64,000 nt of DNA from an uncultured bacterium (GCA_937951485.1 CALEDJ010000045.1:1-64000); one strand, 5' to 3'. Positions 54,465-64,000 are shown, counted from the first letter of the stretch. Numbers and translations: made by a program. Notes: generated by a model from the sequence alone, not told the origin.

Positions 54465-55130
54465 TCACGCCCCTTCGCAAAGCGGGAGCAGCGCCTCGGC
54501 GATGCGGAGGTCTTCCTCTGTCTTGATGATGTGTCCGGCCATGCGGTTCAGTGGATAAAATCCGATCCTTCCCGCATAGGTGGCGGTTTTCCCCGCTGCG
54601 CAGGCGGCGAGATAGGCGTCGCGCCGCCAGCCGGTTATGCTCCACGTGATGCGCTGGATGGGATCGAGGTCCTGCGAGTTGGTCTTTTCCGCGAAAGTGA
54701 AATTGACGGGCTGATCGCGGAAGGCGCATTCAATCTGCTCCAATGTACAACTCAGGAAGGTGTCATAGTCGCCCGCTGTCATGGCGCGCACAAAATCGGC
54801 CACATCCGAAGCCGTGAGCAGCGGCGCGATGGAATGCACCTGGAATACCCGATCACAGGGATGGCGCATCAGGAATTCCTGGATGAACTGCTCGCTGGTG
54901 GCGATGTTGTTGGCGAGTTCCGCCGGGCGGCGGTGAAAGCGCACCCCCTCTGTTTCGGCGATGTCACCGAAGGCGGGGTGCTCGGAATTGACCCATATCT
55001 CGTCGAAAACGCCCGCCGCCTTGCATTTCCGGATGGCGCGCGTGATCAGCGGCACGCCGCCCAGTTCACGCAGGTTTTTCTGTTTCAGCCGCTGGCTGCC
55101 CATGCGCGCGGGAATCATGGCGATATTCAT
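54465..55130 (-). CDS. NeuA-like acylneuraminate cytidylyltransferase
   Basis: 221 aa. NIAMIPARMGSQRLKQKNLRELGGVPLITRAI is the CMP-sugar synthetase signature. The rest resembles NeuA/PseF. It would activate a nonulosonic or similar acid with CTP. 22 bp after YhcH. Confidence 0.85.
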   Translation of the reverse strand: MNIAMIPARMGSQRLKQKNLRELGGVPLITRAIRKCKAAGVFDEIWVNSEHPAFGDIAETEGVRFHRRPAELANNIATSEQFIQEFLMRHPCDRVFQVHSIAPLLTASDVADFVRAMTAGDYDTFLSCTLEQIECAFRDQPVNFTFAEKTNSQDLDPIQRITWSITGWRRDAYLAACAAGKTATYAGRIGFYPLNRMAGHIIKTEEDLRIAEALLPLCEGA

Positions 55131-55152
55131 CAGGCGTATCCTTTCCCCGGCG

Positions 55153-55626
55153 CTACGCGCGAAATCGATCCGCGCGCAGTTTGAATACGACTTTCTTCAC
55201 CTGCACCGATTCCGGGCCGGGGTGCAATTGCGGCATGTGCGCATCCTGCGGCAGCAACGCCGTGAAACAACCGGGCCGGTTCACAACAAAGGCGCGCGGC
55301 GGTCCGGATGCATTGAAAAACACCACGTCGTTCTCGGCGTCGTAGGACGTCTTGATCTCCAGTTCCGCGCGCGGGAACCAGCCAATCCCCTCGGCATTGT
55401 CGAGGGACGCCTGGATGTCTATGTAGCGGTCGTGCGCTTCCAGCACCGCTTCCTCCGGCGTGCGCGTCGCATACGACATGACCCGCACCATCAAGTCATC
55501 GCCTTCCAAGGGCGTCATCGGATGTTCCGGGCTGTCCGCGTCCAGCAACGCCAGGTATTCAAAGGCCCGCTGCCACAAGGGGTCATCGCAATAATGCCGC
55601 CAGTTCTCGATGCGATCCATGATCAT
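55153..55626 (-). CDS. YhcH/YjgK/YiaL family protein
   Basis: 157 aa cupin-like protein; EAHDRYIDIQASLDNAEGIGWFP and PGCFTALLPQDAHMPQLHPG are family motifs, the His and Glu binding metal. Such proteins act in sialic-acid breakdown. ATGs at 55626 and 55620 are both possible; no ribosome binding site decides. Confidence 0.88.
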   Translation of the reverse strand: MIMDRIENWRHYCDDPLWQRAFEYLALLDADSPEHPMTPLEGDDLMVRVMSYATRTPEEAVLEAHDRYIDIQASLDNAEGIGWFPRAELEIKTSYDAENDVVFFNASGPPRAFVVNRPGCFTALLPQDAHMPQLHPGPESVQVKKVVFKLRADRFRA

Positions 55627-55902
55627 GGGTGTGTCAACGCCTCCAATGGGTTCTTATCACCGGTGCCTTGATAGTGCCCGCACCGCATGGCCGGGATCAA
55701 TTCCGGGCCTGGGGGGTGTTGTGGCCGGTCTCCAGACCGCGCCACGCGAACGATAGAAGGTCTCCAAAGCATGTTGTTCAGGCTTCAGCGTGCCCTCCAG
55801 CGCACACCAACACCGGAAACCATGGTACATTTCGCTCCGCTGCACCCATGCTGCGCCCCGTCCTCTGTCCGCTCCGTTTGACCGGTCCGAGCGCCACCCG
55901 CT

Positions 55903-56826
55903 CTAAGTCGCGATGCCCAGGTCTCGCAGCAGATTCCGGACCGCCGCGCACTCCATCTCGCGGCGGCATTGCCGGGTGTACGTGGCGATGTGCGGCGTGA
56001 GCAGCGCCTGCGGGAAACGCGTGAGCGGCCCGGCGTAGGGTTCCTCCCAGAAGGCGTCGAACCAGATCCCTGCGACCGTTCCGGATTCCAGCGCCGCGAC
56101 CAGCGCCGACTCGTCCACCAGCCCACCCCGCGCGGAATTGAGCAACACAGCCCCCGGGCGGATGCGGGCAAACTCGGCGGAACCGAGGATACAGTTCTCG
56201 CCGGCGGCGTGTAGCGTGATGACCTCCGCTTCCGCCAGGCCTTCGTGCAGTCCAACCATGCGCTCGCCGTCGCGCAGCGACGCCGCCTCGATGAACGGGT
56301 CATGCACGATCAGTGCCGCGCCGAAGGCGCGCAATAACGCGCCGACCCGCCGCCCGATGCGACCGTACCCGATGACCAGTACTTTCGTTCCGCGCAGACC
56401 GAAGCCGATTTCCTTTTTCCACGCGCCCGCATGCAACGCCGCGTTCGCGGGGATGATGCGTCGGCCGATGGCCAGCAGCGCGGCGATGGTCATTTCCGCC
56501 ACCGCGTCAATCGGCCCTTCCGGCGTGCTGGAAACCTTGACGCCGTATTCCGCCGCCGCGTCGAAATCCACATTGGCCACGCCGATGCCGACCCGCGCAA
56601 TGGCCTTGAGCCGGGGGGTCGCCGAGGCGATCACCGCGCGGTTCAGCGGCTCCAGCCCGGCGATCAGGCCGTCCACCCCGCGCAGGTGTTCGATAATTTC
56701 CGCTTGTGTCAGGCGACGGCCAAACGGGTTCTCCTTTACGGCAATGCCCGCCGCGTTCAGCATGCGGCGCGGCGTGTCGTCCTCCTCCGCGAAGGACGAC
56801 GGTCCGATGGCAACGACGAGACTCAT
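55903..56826 (-). CDS. D-2-hydroxyacid dehydrogenase
   Basis: 307 aa of the SerA/GhrB family. VLVIGYGRIGRRVG NAD motif, Arg in LLNSARGGLVDE, His in LLTPHIATYT, and Glu in the FDAFWEEPYAG region. Substrate unknown; in a sugar-acid neighbourhood. AGGAA before ATG 56826. Confidence 0.88.
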   Translation of the reverse strand: MSLVVAIGPSSFAEEDDTPRRMLNAAGIAVKENPFGRRLTQAEIIEHLRGVDGLIAGLEPLNRAVIASATPRLKAIARVGIGVANVDFDAAAEYGVKVSSTPEGPIDAVAEMTIAALLAIGRRIIPANAALHAGAWKKEIGFGLRGTKVLVIGYGRIGRRVGALLRAFGAALIVHDPFIEAASLRDGERMVGLHEGLAEAEVITLHAAGENCILGSAEFARIRPGAVLLNSARGGLVDESALVAALESGTVAGIWFDAFWEEPYAGPLTRFPQALLTPHIATYTRQCRREMECAAVRNLLRDLGIAT

Positions 56827-57132
56827 GGCATGTTCCTGTTTTGCGCACGATGGCATGCGCGTCGCACTGTTTGTTCAGTACTTTCTTCCGAGACCGGCAT
56901 TCGCATATTGCGGCTTTCCCTGCGATCGCCACAATGATTGCCGACGTCGGGGGACATATTCAATGCCTGGACCGTTGCACGCGCACCTTGTTGTTTCCCC
57001 GGAGGGGTCGGGTGCCTGCTGTCAACAGCCGCCGCATTTGTCGTAACATGTTTGCGATAGGGAAAATGGCGCCTGACTTTGTGCCGAATCCGCGGAGTGG
57101 ATTGGATTGTCCGCACATCAGGAGGAAGTTCC
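56827..57132. other. Divergent intergenic region
   Basis: 306 bp between two divergent genes, likely with both promoters. No ORF or clear -35/-10 pair seen. Its end holds the AGGAGGAAG ribosome binding site of the DAO gene. Confidence 0.45.
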
Positions 57133-58518
57133 ATGCGATTGACGCTTGATCCCAGGCTGTTCCAGAGTGCCGCGCCGGCGGTGGATGAGGAGGGGCGGCA
57201 TCGCCCCGTGGGCTATTGGCAGGAGACGGTGCCGGTCGCGCCGGGCGCGCCATTGGCGGAGCGCCTCCGGTGCGACGTGGCCATTGTGGGCGCGGGCTTC
57301 ACAGGGCTTTCGACGGCCTATCACCTGAAAAAGTACAAGCCCGACCTGGATGTCGTGGTGCTGGAGGCGGGGGTGGCCGGCCACGGCGCCAGCGGACGCA
57401 ACGGCGGTTTTGTCATGCCGCTCATCGGGTGGGATTTGCTCTACACCGTGCAGAAACTCGGCGAGGAAGCGGCGGGCGCGGCGTACCGGCTGATGTACCG
57501 CGCTGTGGCGCATGTGAAGCGGGTGGTGGCGGACCATGGCATTGACTGCGACCTGGAAGCCACGGGCTATCTCCTGCTCAACACCTGCGAGGCGCGGGAG
57601 CGCCGCGCGCGGCGCGAACTGGAAGCGGCGCACCGACTTGGTTTTGATCACGAATGGCTGGAGGGGGCGGCGCTGGCAGAACATATCCGGTCCGACTGTT
57701 TCCGCAGCGGCGTTTTTGACCCGCATCCCTGCGTGGTCAATCCCGCGAAACTGGTGCGGGGGATGAAGGCGCTGGTCGAATCCCTGGGTGTGCGCGTCTA
57801 TGAGCGAACGCCGCTCCTGGAACTGGAGGGAGGCAAGCCCGTGTGCCTGCGCACGGAATCCGGGGAGGTCCGCGCGCGCCAGGCGCTGCTCGCGTTGAAC
57901 GGCTACGGCGGCGCGCTCGGTTTCATGCCGTCCCGGGTGCTGCCGGTGCACACCTACATTGTGCTGACGGAACCGTTGCGCGCGGAACAACTGGATGCCG
58001 TCGGCTGGGGGAAACGGCGGACCAGCCTCGAATCCGCGCGGAATTTCATTCACTATTTCCGGCTTACCGCCGACAACCGCATCCTCTTCGGCGGCGAAGA
58101 CGCCACGATGTACTACGGCGGCCGCTATTATGACCGCGACGAGAAGGTGTTCCGGGCGCTCAAGGACCGCTTCCACGAGTATTTCCCCGCGCTGCGCGGC
58201 GTGCGCTTCACCCACGAGTGGGGCGGCGTGCTGGGCGTTTCGCTCGACATGTTTCCCACCTTCGGCCAACAGGACAACATCTTTCACGCCGGGGCCTACT
58301 CCGGCCACGGCGTCGCCCTCAGCAACTATGCGGGCGCGATACTCGCGCCGCGCATGTTGCGCGCGGCGGGCGTGACCGATGCGGAGGAACCGGAGCCGGA
58401 GAACCCGTTCTTCTACGGGCGGCGTCCCGCGTGGCTCGGCGCGGACCCTGTGCGCTATCTCGGCGTGCAGGCGTACCGCTATCTCCTTCGCGCCCAGGAC
58501 CGCCTGCAGGGCGCTTGA
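57133..58518 (+). CDS. FAD-dependent amine/amino-acid oxidase (DAO family)
   Basis: 461 aa. Dinucleotide motif VAIVGAGFTGLSTAYHL (~50-66) and GASGRNGGFVMPLI, with C-terminal GVLGVSLDMFP and HAGAYSGHGVALSNYAG. Resembles gamma-glutamylputrescine oxidase/PuuB-like enzymes. AGGAGGAAG 6 nt before ATG. Confidence 0.88.
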   Translation: MRLTLDPRLFQSAAPAVDEEGRHRPVGYWQETVPVAPGAPLAERLRCDVAIVGAGFTGLSTAYHLKKYKPDLDVVVLEAGVAGHGASGRNGGFVMPLIGWDLLYTVQKLGEEAAGAAYRLMYRAVAHVKRVVADHGIDCDLEATGYLLLNTCEARERRARRELEAAHRLGFDHEWLEGAALAEHIRSDCFRSGVFDPHPCVVNPAKLVRGMKALVESLGVRVYERTPLLELEGGKPVCLRTESGEVRARQALLALNGYGGALGFMPSRVLPVHTYIVLTEPLRAEQLDAVGWGKRRTSLESARNFIHYFRLTADNRILFGGEDATMYYGGRYYDRDEKVFRALKDRFHEYFPALRGVRFTHEWGGVLGVSLDMFPTFGQQDNIFHAGAYSGHGVALSNYAGAILAPRMLRAAGVTDAEEPEPENPFFYGRRPAWLGADPVRYLGVQAYRYLLRAQDRLQGA

Positions 58519-58533
58519 GGAACGCCCGCCGAA

Positions 58534-58989
58534 TCACACGCCGAACTGCCGGAGATGGTGCTCGAAGTGCTTCATGTGCATGCGGTCCCACCCGTCCACG
58601 CCGATATTGCCAAAGACGACATGCGGCGCGGGGTGGAGTTCATCCGCCTGCACCAGGTTCAGGTATTCCTCCAGGAGCGCGTGGAGCGTTTCCTCGTCCC
58701 CCGGCTCCCGCGCAGTCACCCCTTGCGCCGTCAGCCATCGCGGAAAACGGACATTCTTGGGCATGGGAAACCATCGCTGCAGGAACAACGGCCCGAGCAC
58801 CCGCTCCGTAAACCAGTTGCCGAAATAGGGGACCTGTGCCGAGCGGCCCATGGAATGTTTCACCGCCCAGATGAGGTGTTCGATCATTTCCTTCTTGCTC
58901 ATGCGCCCCCAGTGCGGGGTCGCATCCTCTGGAATCTGTTTCAGGCGCTGGATCACTTCGCGCACGTAGTCGGCGTCCATGTGCTGCAT
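58534..58989 (-). CDS. DinB/DUF1569-like protein
   Basis: 151 aa; four-helix type with His-rich ends HWGRMSKKEMIEHLIWAVKH and HMKHFEHHLRQF, the metal-binding pattern of DinB-like proteins. Thiol transferase or metal role unknown. Confidence 0.78.
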   Translation of the reverse strand: MQHMDADYVREVIQRLKQIPEDATPHWGRMSKKEMIEHLIWAVKHSMGRSAQVPYFGNWFTERVLGPLFLQRWFPMPKNVRFPRWLTAQGVTAREPGDEETLHALLEEYLNLVQADELHPAPHVVFGNIGVDGWDRMHMKHFEHHLRQFGV

Positions 58990-59256
58990 TGCTCAGTCTC
59001 CTTGATCCGTTTCCTTGCGATCATTGTACCCCGCCGCCGCCGAAAAACGATCCTCCACAGGGGATTCCAACATGCCGAATGCACGACCATTGCCGGAGCC
59101 GATTGTGATTCTCCGGCGGAAAAGCGCATGCGCGGCCTGCGCACTCCAAAGGGGGTGGCGCGGCGCGCCGGGGGATGTAAAAGGAATATAATGTCATTCG
59201 GATAATTTCCGATTTTGTGCTGGAATGGTGTCACCATCGCTTGGGAGATATCACAC

Positions 59257-60306
59257 ATGGAGCAGTGTCTGCCCGAAACGATCCGGGACAACGAAACCCT
59301 GGAGGATTTGCTGAGCGCGCCGTCGTACGGCGCGGTCGCCGCGCTGGGCCGCATCCGTGGCGACATCATCCTGCTGGGCGCGGGCGGGAAGATGGGGCCG
59401 TCGCTGGCGCGGATGGCGCGGCGCGCGGCGGACAGCGCAGACGCCAGGTGGACGCCCCGGCGCGTGATTGCGGTGTCGCGCTTTTCGGAGGTCGGGCTGG
59501 AGGCACGTCTTCGTGGTCATGGTATCAAGACCATTGCCTGCGACCTTCTGGACCCCGATGCGGTGGAACGACTGCCCGACGCACCCAATGTGATCTTCAT
59601 GACGGGGATGAAATTCGGGGCGACCGACAACGCGGCGCGCACATGGGCGATGAACGCCTGGCTGCCGGGCATCGTCTGCGCGCGGTACCGCGCGAGCCGC
59701 ATCGTCGCGTTCTCCACCGGCAACGTCTATGGGCTGTGCCCGGTGGCGTTGGGCGGGTCGCGGGAAGACGATGCGCTGCGCCCCGACGGCGAATACGCGA
59801 TGAGTTGCCTGGGCCGGGAGCGCATCTTCGAGCATTTCAGCCGGGAATGGCGGATTCATACCGCGCTGATTCGCCTGAACTACGCCTGCGAGATGCGCTA
59901 TGGCGTGCTGGTGGATTTGGCGCAGAAAATCTGGCGGGAGGAACCTGTCCCGCTGGCGATGGGCTGTTTCAACGTGATCTGGCAGGGCGATGCCAACGCG
60001 GCTGCGTTGGAGGCGCTGGCGCACGCCGCCACGCCGCCGTTCGTAATTAATGTCACGGGCCCGGAACTGCTGCGCGTGCGCGGGGTCTGCGAGAAGTTGG
60101 CGGCAATCATGGGCAAGCGGGTGCGATTTGTCGGCGGGGAGTCGCCGGATGCGCTGATGAGTGACGCGCGCCGCGCGCATGAATTGTTCGGGCCGCCGCG
60201 CGTGAACGCCGACACATTAGTCCGATGGGTGGCGGATTGGGTGATGCGCGGCGGGGAGACCTTGGGCAAACCCACCCACTTTGAGGTGCGCGATGGCCGA
60301 TTCTGA
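59257..60306 (+). CDS. NAD-dependent epimerase/dehydratase
   Basis: 349-aa SDR-like protein. ILLGAGGKMGPSLARMARRA cofactor motif, ILLGxGG; FSTGNVYG Ser region; the Tyr-x3-Lys of typical SDRs is not clear (YAMSCLGRE). Reducing or dehydrating role uncertain. Overlaps next gene by 14 bp. Confidence 0.75.
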   Translation: MEQCLPETIRDNETLEDLLSAPSYGAVAALGRIRGDIILLGAGGKMGPSLARMARRAADSADARWTPRRVIAVSRFSEVGLEARLRGHGIKTIACDLLDPDAVERLPDAPNVIFMTGMKFGATDNAARTWAMNAWLPGIVCARYRASRIVAFSTGNVYGLCPVALGGSREDDALRPDGEYAMSCLGRERIFEHFSREWRIHTALIRLNYACEMRYGVLVDLAQKIWREEPVPLAMGCFNVIWQGDANAAALEALAHAATPPFVINVTGPELLRVRGVCEKLAAIMGKRVRFVGGESPDALMSDARRAHELFGPPRVNADTLVRWVADWVMRGGETLGKPTHFEVRDGRF

Positions 60307-61378
60307 ATGCGCCAATCCTCATGCGGCGGAAAGCGTCTGGGATGCATTGCGGCGCGGCATGGTCATTCCGGCGCATCCGCTGGCGCTCAATGCCCGTCGT
60401 CGCATGGATGAGCGCCGCCAGCGCGCGCTCAGCCGCTACTACCTCGCGGCGGGCGGGGGCGGCCTCGCCATCGGCGTGCACACCACGCAGTTTGCCATCC
60501 GCGACCCGAAGGTCGGCCTGTTTCAACCCGTGATCGAACTGGCGGCCGAGGAAATGAACCGGGCCGACGCTGCGCGGCGCGTGCCGGTTTTGCGCATCGG
60601 CGGCATCTGCGGGCGCACGCCGCAGGCGGTCACCGAGGCGCGCCTGCTCGCCGACCTCGGTTACCATGCCGGGCTGATCAGCCTCGCCGCATTGCGGGGT
60701 GCGGATGAAGACGCGCTGATCCACCATTGCCGCGCCGTCGCGGAGTGCATCCCGCTCTTTGGTTTCTATCTCCAGCCGGCGGTGGGCGGGCGCATCCTGT
60801 CGTATCGGTTCTGGCGGCGCTTCATGGAGATTGATCGCGTGGTCGCGATCAAGATCGCGCCTTTCAACCGCTACCAGACGCTTGACGTGGTGCGCGCCGC
60901 CGCCGAGTCGGGCCGCGAGGACATCGCGCTCTACACCGGCAACGACGACGCGATCGTGGCCGACCTCATCACGCCGTACCGCTTCCTTGTGAATGGGCGC
61001 CCGGTCGAGCGGCGCATCGTCGGCGGCTTGCTCGGCCACTGGGCCGTGTGGACGCATGCTGCCGTGGCATTGCACGCCGAATGCCGCCGCGTCGCCATCT
61101 CCGGCGAGGCTGTTCCGGCGGCGCTGCTGCGGCAGGCCGTCGAAATCACCGACTGCAACGCCGCCTTTTTCGACGCGGCCAACGGATTCGCAGGATGCAT
61201 CGCGGGTTTGCACGAAGTGCTGCGCCGCCAGGGATTTTTGGAAGGCGTCTGGTGTCTCGATCCCAGGGAGGGCTTAAGCCCAGGACAAATGGCCGCAATT
61301 GACCGCGTCCTCGAATCCTACCCCCACCTGAACGACGACGCATTCGTCGCGGCCCACCGCGACGAATGGCTCGCGTAA
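60293..61378 (+). CDS. DHDPS-family aldolase-like protein
   Basis: 361 aa of the DHDPS superfamily: MVIPAHPLAL, LIGVHTTQF-like region GGLAIGVHTTQFAI, and Schiff-base Lys candidate in VVAIKIAPFNRYQ. Coupled with the preceding SDR, so the pair probably acts on one metabolite. Starts at 60293 (MADSECAN); an ATG at 60281 is possible. Confidence 0.75.
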   Translation: MADSECANPHAAESVWDALRRGMVIPAHPLALNARRRMDERRQRALSRYYLAAGGGGLAIGVHTTQFAIRDPKVGLFQPVIELAAEEMNRADAARRVPVLRIGGICGRTPQAVTEARLLADLGYHAGLISLAALRGADEDALIHHCRAVAECIPLFGFYLQPAVGGRILSYRFWRRFMEIDRVVAIKIAPFNRYQTLDVVRAAAESGREDIALYTGNDDAIVADLITPYRFLVNGRPVERRIVGGLLGHWAVWTHAAVALHAECRRVAISGEAVPAALLRQAVEITDCNAAFFDAANGFAGCIAGLHEVLRRQGFLEGVWCLDPREGLSPGQMAAIDRVLESYPHLNDDAFVAAHRDEWLA

Positions 61379-61598
61379 TGCGAACAAAGCAGACGCGGCA
61401 TCCTGCCGCGTCAGTTCGGGTCGGAGCGGAGGTGTACCGCGCCTCCGCGGCGCGCCTGCGCCGCGTACAGCCCCAGCCCACTATGGAGACCTTCGGTCGG
61501 GCGAAGTGCCTTGTCCCCGGCGCTTCGCGCGATATTGAACCTGCGCCGCGTTCGGCCTATTCTTGCCCCGATATCAAGTACGCGAAGGGAGCAAAGGA

Positions 61599-64000
61599 AT
61601 GATTACCCTGCAACTGCTATTGATCTTCATCACGGCGTTCGGCCCTGCGGATTATCTGCCGCTTTTCGAGCGGGTTTTCGGGGATGCCGTGCGCTTCGAT
61701 CCGGCGAAGGTTCAGCAGGTCCTCAATGCGAAGCCCGGCGAACGCCGCTACTTCGACACGACCGGCGACGGACGGCCCAACGAAGTGTGGTATGTCTGTC
61801 TGTCGCCGAGGCATCCCGAAAACACGCGCCCGGTGCTTGTGCGCGTGATTGATGAGGACAGCGATCTGGAATGGGGCGGCGATGCGGACCTTGACAGCGA
61901 CCTCTACATCGCCGACTGGAAGGCGGACGGCATCGTGGATGTCGTGCTGGATTACACGGATTTCGACGGCGACGGGGATGTGGACCAGGTGGGGATGTAC
62001 AAGCCGTCGTATCGGCGCACGGACACGCCGGAGATCATGGTGTGGTGGGGGATGGATGTCGGCGACGACAACCTGCTGTGGTATGACGTGGCCTACGGCT
62101 ACCGACAAAAGGAATGCCAGACGCGCAGTCACTTCGGCGGCAACGAGGTCTTCGCCGCGTTCACGTTGAGCGCGGACGACGCCTTCTGGGTCCCGCGATG
62201 GGAGAATCCCTTCGCGTTCTACGATCACGACGGCGACACCGCGGCGGAGGAGGTGGTCCGCATCGAGGCTGAAAACTACGAGGTGTACAACCTCCGCCAC
62301 AGTTTCGACGTGGACAACAACAATGCGGCGGAGAATCCGCGCAATTTCGACGTGTCCATCTCCGCCCATGCGCCGGACGCGCCGACGGAAAGCATCCTCA
62401 TGACGCCGGGATTCCTGGAGGGGCGCACCAACGGCGGCATGCAGTTCGACCCCGCCATCGCGCGTTGCTATACGCTGCGCGGTATCCCCACCGGGCCGAT
62501 ACTCGACTATTATGCCGCGCCCGGTTTCGCCCTGCGCGAAACCTGGGCGGACATGCTGCTGACCTGGAACGAAAATGATCTGAACATTGACACGACGCGG
62601 GGGCCGGACGGCCGGTTCCTGGACACGCAGGAGCGGTGGGAGGGCATCATCCCGCCGGGCACGGAGGGCTTCCATCAAATCGGCGGGCCGCACTGCGGCC
62701 ACTACAACAAACGGTACGAACTGCGCACCACGACCGGAACCGTTCGCGTCTATTTCTCGCCCACGGACAACCGGGTGCACCTGCACGGCGCGCAACGCGC
62801 CTGGCTCATCGTGGACTATGACTACGACGACACGCCGGACGCGCGATACGACTATTTCGACACCAGCGGCGACGGATACATGGATCGGTGGGAATTCGAC
62901 GCGGACGGCGACGGCGTGGCGGACGACGCCTGGACGGCGGGCGATGCTCCATGCATGGGCCTGCCCTATACATGGAGCGCCCTGCACGCCGTCGTGACGC
63001 CTGTGCTGGACAGCGGCCTGAAGGACCTCTTCGCGCTTGGAAATACGTTGGAGCAGGCACTGGCGCAGTCCGGCGTGACGGCCCCGGACCCCATCAGCCG
63101 TTTTGTGCGCAGCGGCTTTGATTCTCCGCTGCTGGACACGGATTTGCGCGATCGTCTGATTGCCAGCAACCAGACATGGTTCTATTACCTCGATGTGCTG
63201 AAGGACCGCCTGATCGTGCGGTTGAAGCGCGCCCATCCCGATGTGGATTTCTGGGCCGCATTCGATGCGCTGCGCGCCACGGGTTCCTATGAACGCATGC
63301 GGCGGCATATCACCGGACAATTCTCCATTGATGAACGCGAAGCCGCTTCGTTGAGTGACCTCCAATCTGCGTTGCTCAAACAACTGGCGCGTCCGCGCGT
63401 GGCCTGGGCGCAGGACTGGGTCCCGCCGAACATCGGTTGGGAAAACGAGATGGCGACGTATCGCGCGTACTGGGGGCAGTTCGATTTCTTCGGCAAGTCG
63501 CGGCCCGGCCTGATCCTGCCGGAAATCGCACAGGCCGGCGACTACCACAAGGAGCAGGACTGGGGCATGGACGCGCTTCACGTCGGCGAGACCTGCGGGC
63601 TGGGCGGCGCAACGCTCTATGTGAACGGCGCGGCGTACCCCGTATACAGTCCCGGCGGCAAAGGGCCGATCCGCTGGTCGAAACGGTTATTGTCAGAATC
63701 ACCGGAGGCGGTGCGCGTGGAACTTCTTGCGGAAAACGTCGGCCCCGGAAATGCCCCCTATACCGTGCGTTTCGTGTGCAGCGCCATCGCGGAGGTGGAA
63801 AAACGGACCGAAGCCTTCGTGTTCCCCGACGGCGCGATTGGCGAGGTTTCGCGCGGCGCGCGCCGCAAGCAACGCAAGGATTCCCCCATCGAGATCACGG
63901 TGGAGGGCGGGCGTCCCGATGATGTGGTCGAACTCGGCATCGGCCTTGTGCGCCTGCCCAATGAGACCTTCGCCCTGGAAACCCAGCGCGGCGTCATGGC
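61599..64000 (+). CDS. Large secreted protein, 3' end beyond window
   Basis: At least 800 aa, open to the last base with no stop. MITLQLLLIFITAFGPADYL is a short signal peptide. Numerous Asp-rich repeats (DTTGDGRPNE, DFDGDGDVDQ, DHDGDTAAE, DADGDGVADD) look like Ca loops. The C-terminal visible part (EQDWGMDALHVGETCGLGGATL) resembles DUF4861-type proteins. AAAGGA is just before ATG. A 654-codon antisense ORF is a shadow of it. Confidence 0.8.
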   Translation, partial: MITLQLLLIFITAFGPADYLPLFERVFGDAVRFDPAKVQQVLNAKPGERRYFDTTGDGRPNEVWYVCLSPRHPENTRPVLVRVIDEDSDLEWGGDADLDSDLYIADWKADGIVDVVLDYTDFDGDGDVDQVGMYKPSYRRTDTPEIMVWWGMDVGDDNLLWYDVAYGYRQKECQTRSHFGGNEVFAAFTLSADDAFWVPRWENPFAFYDHDGDTAAEEVVRIEAENYEVYNLRHSFDVDNNNAAENPRNFDVSISAHAPDAPTESILMTPGFLEGRTNGGMQFDPAIARCYTLRGIPTGPILDYYAAPGFALRETWADMLLTWNENDLNIDTTRGPDGRFLDTQERWEGIIPPGTEGFHQIGGPHCGHYNKRYELRTTTGTVRVYFSPTDNRVHLHGAQRAWLIVDYDYDDTPDARYDYFDTSGDGYMDRWEFDADGDGVADDAWTAGDAPCMGLPYTWSALHAVVTPVLDSGLKDLFALGNTLEQALAQSGVTAPDPISRFVRSGFDSPLLDTDLRDRLIASNQTWFYYLDVLKDRLIVRLKRAHPDVDFWAAFDALRATGSYERMRRHITGQFSIDEREAASLSDLQSALLKQLARPRVAWAQDWVPPNIGWENEMATYRAYWGQFDFFGKSRPGLILPEIAQAGDYHKEQDWGMDALHVGETCGLGGATLYVNGAAYPVYSPGGKGPIRWSKRLLSESPEAVRVELLAENVGPGNAPYTVRFVCSAIAEVEKRTEAFVFPDGAIGEVSRGARRKQRKDSPIEITVEGGRPDDVVELGIGLVRLPNETFALETQRGVM

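Overview
The window is one high-GC bacterial chromosome segment with densely packed genes on both strands. It carries standard bacterial housekeeping operons: SRP and ribosome maturation genes, the rpsF-ssb-rpsR-rplI-dnaB operon, and rpmF-plsX-fabD-fabG. It also encodes flagellin, a sigma-54 activator, Mo/W cofactor synthesis and many sugar-related enzymes. The best guess for the organism is Candidatus Hydrogenedentota or a related lineage in the PVC/FCB neighbourhood. This is inference. It rests on the dockerin-like 'LSELLRxIQ' EF-hand pair of the C25 peptidase at 16866, on abundant GC-rich intergenic repeats, and on the mix of secreted and carbohydrate enzymes. No rRNA or tRNA was found.

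Layout. 1-180 is a 54-bp tandem repeat. 181-7293 (+) is a tungstate/molybdate uptake and molybdenum-cofactor cluster: wtpABC, a Cys-bearing P-loop NTPase, moeA, a short moaA, moaC and a MOSC-MoaB fusion. 7363-10198 holds an O-antigen-ligase-like membrane protein and a DHDPS/NanA-family aldolase. 10788-16275 (-) holds yceD-rpmF-plsX-fabD-fabG followed by two less familiar genes. 16866-19988 (+) is a secreted gingipain-type peptidase. 20458-24370 (+) is ffh-rpsP-khpA-rimM-trmD-rplS. murG (-) and a 49-aa DUF5989 gene follow, then a very large ArnT/PMT-like protein with 24 TPRs.

31166-36510 (-) is rpsF-ssb-rpsR-DUF2232-rplI-dnaB, with dapA beyond it. 36813-40015 (+) is uvrD/pcrA-pheA. A 39-aa gene faces it on the other strand, sharing a terminator. 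40787-46309 holds an esterase, yraN-scpA (-), a ceramidase-like protein, a HEAT-type lipoprotein and a small unknown protein. 46313-50910 holds a GT2-TPR glycosyltransferase, flagellin with a sigma-28 promoter, and an FHA-GAF-AAA-Fis sigma-54 activator (-). 51074-61378 is rich in sugar and sugar-acid enzymes: a sialidase-like protein, epimerases, an RmlD-like reductase, a NeuA-like cytidylyltransferase, YhcH, a 2-hydroxyacid dehydrogenase, a DAO oxidase and a second DHDPS-like aldolase. The window ends inside a large secreted protein (61599 to beyond 64000).

The most unusual material is between the genes. A composite element with inverted ends and an internal 54/61-bp tandem array occurs twice, in opposite orientations. 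A ~100-bp MITE-like element with terminal inverted repeats occurs three times plus a probable remnant. There are also single-copy long inverted repeats. Two short genes, of 39 and 49 codons, lie in these gaps.
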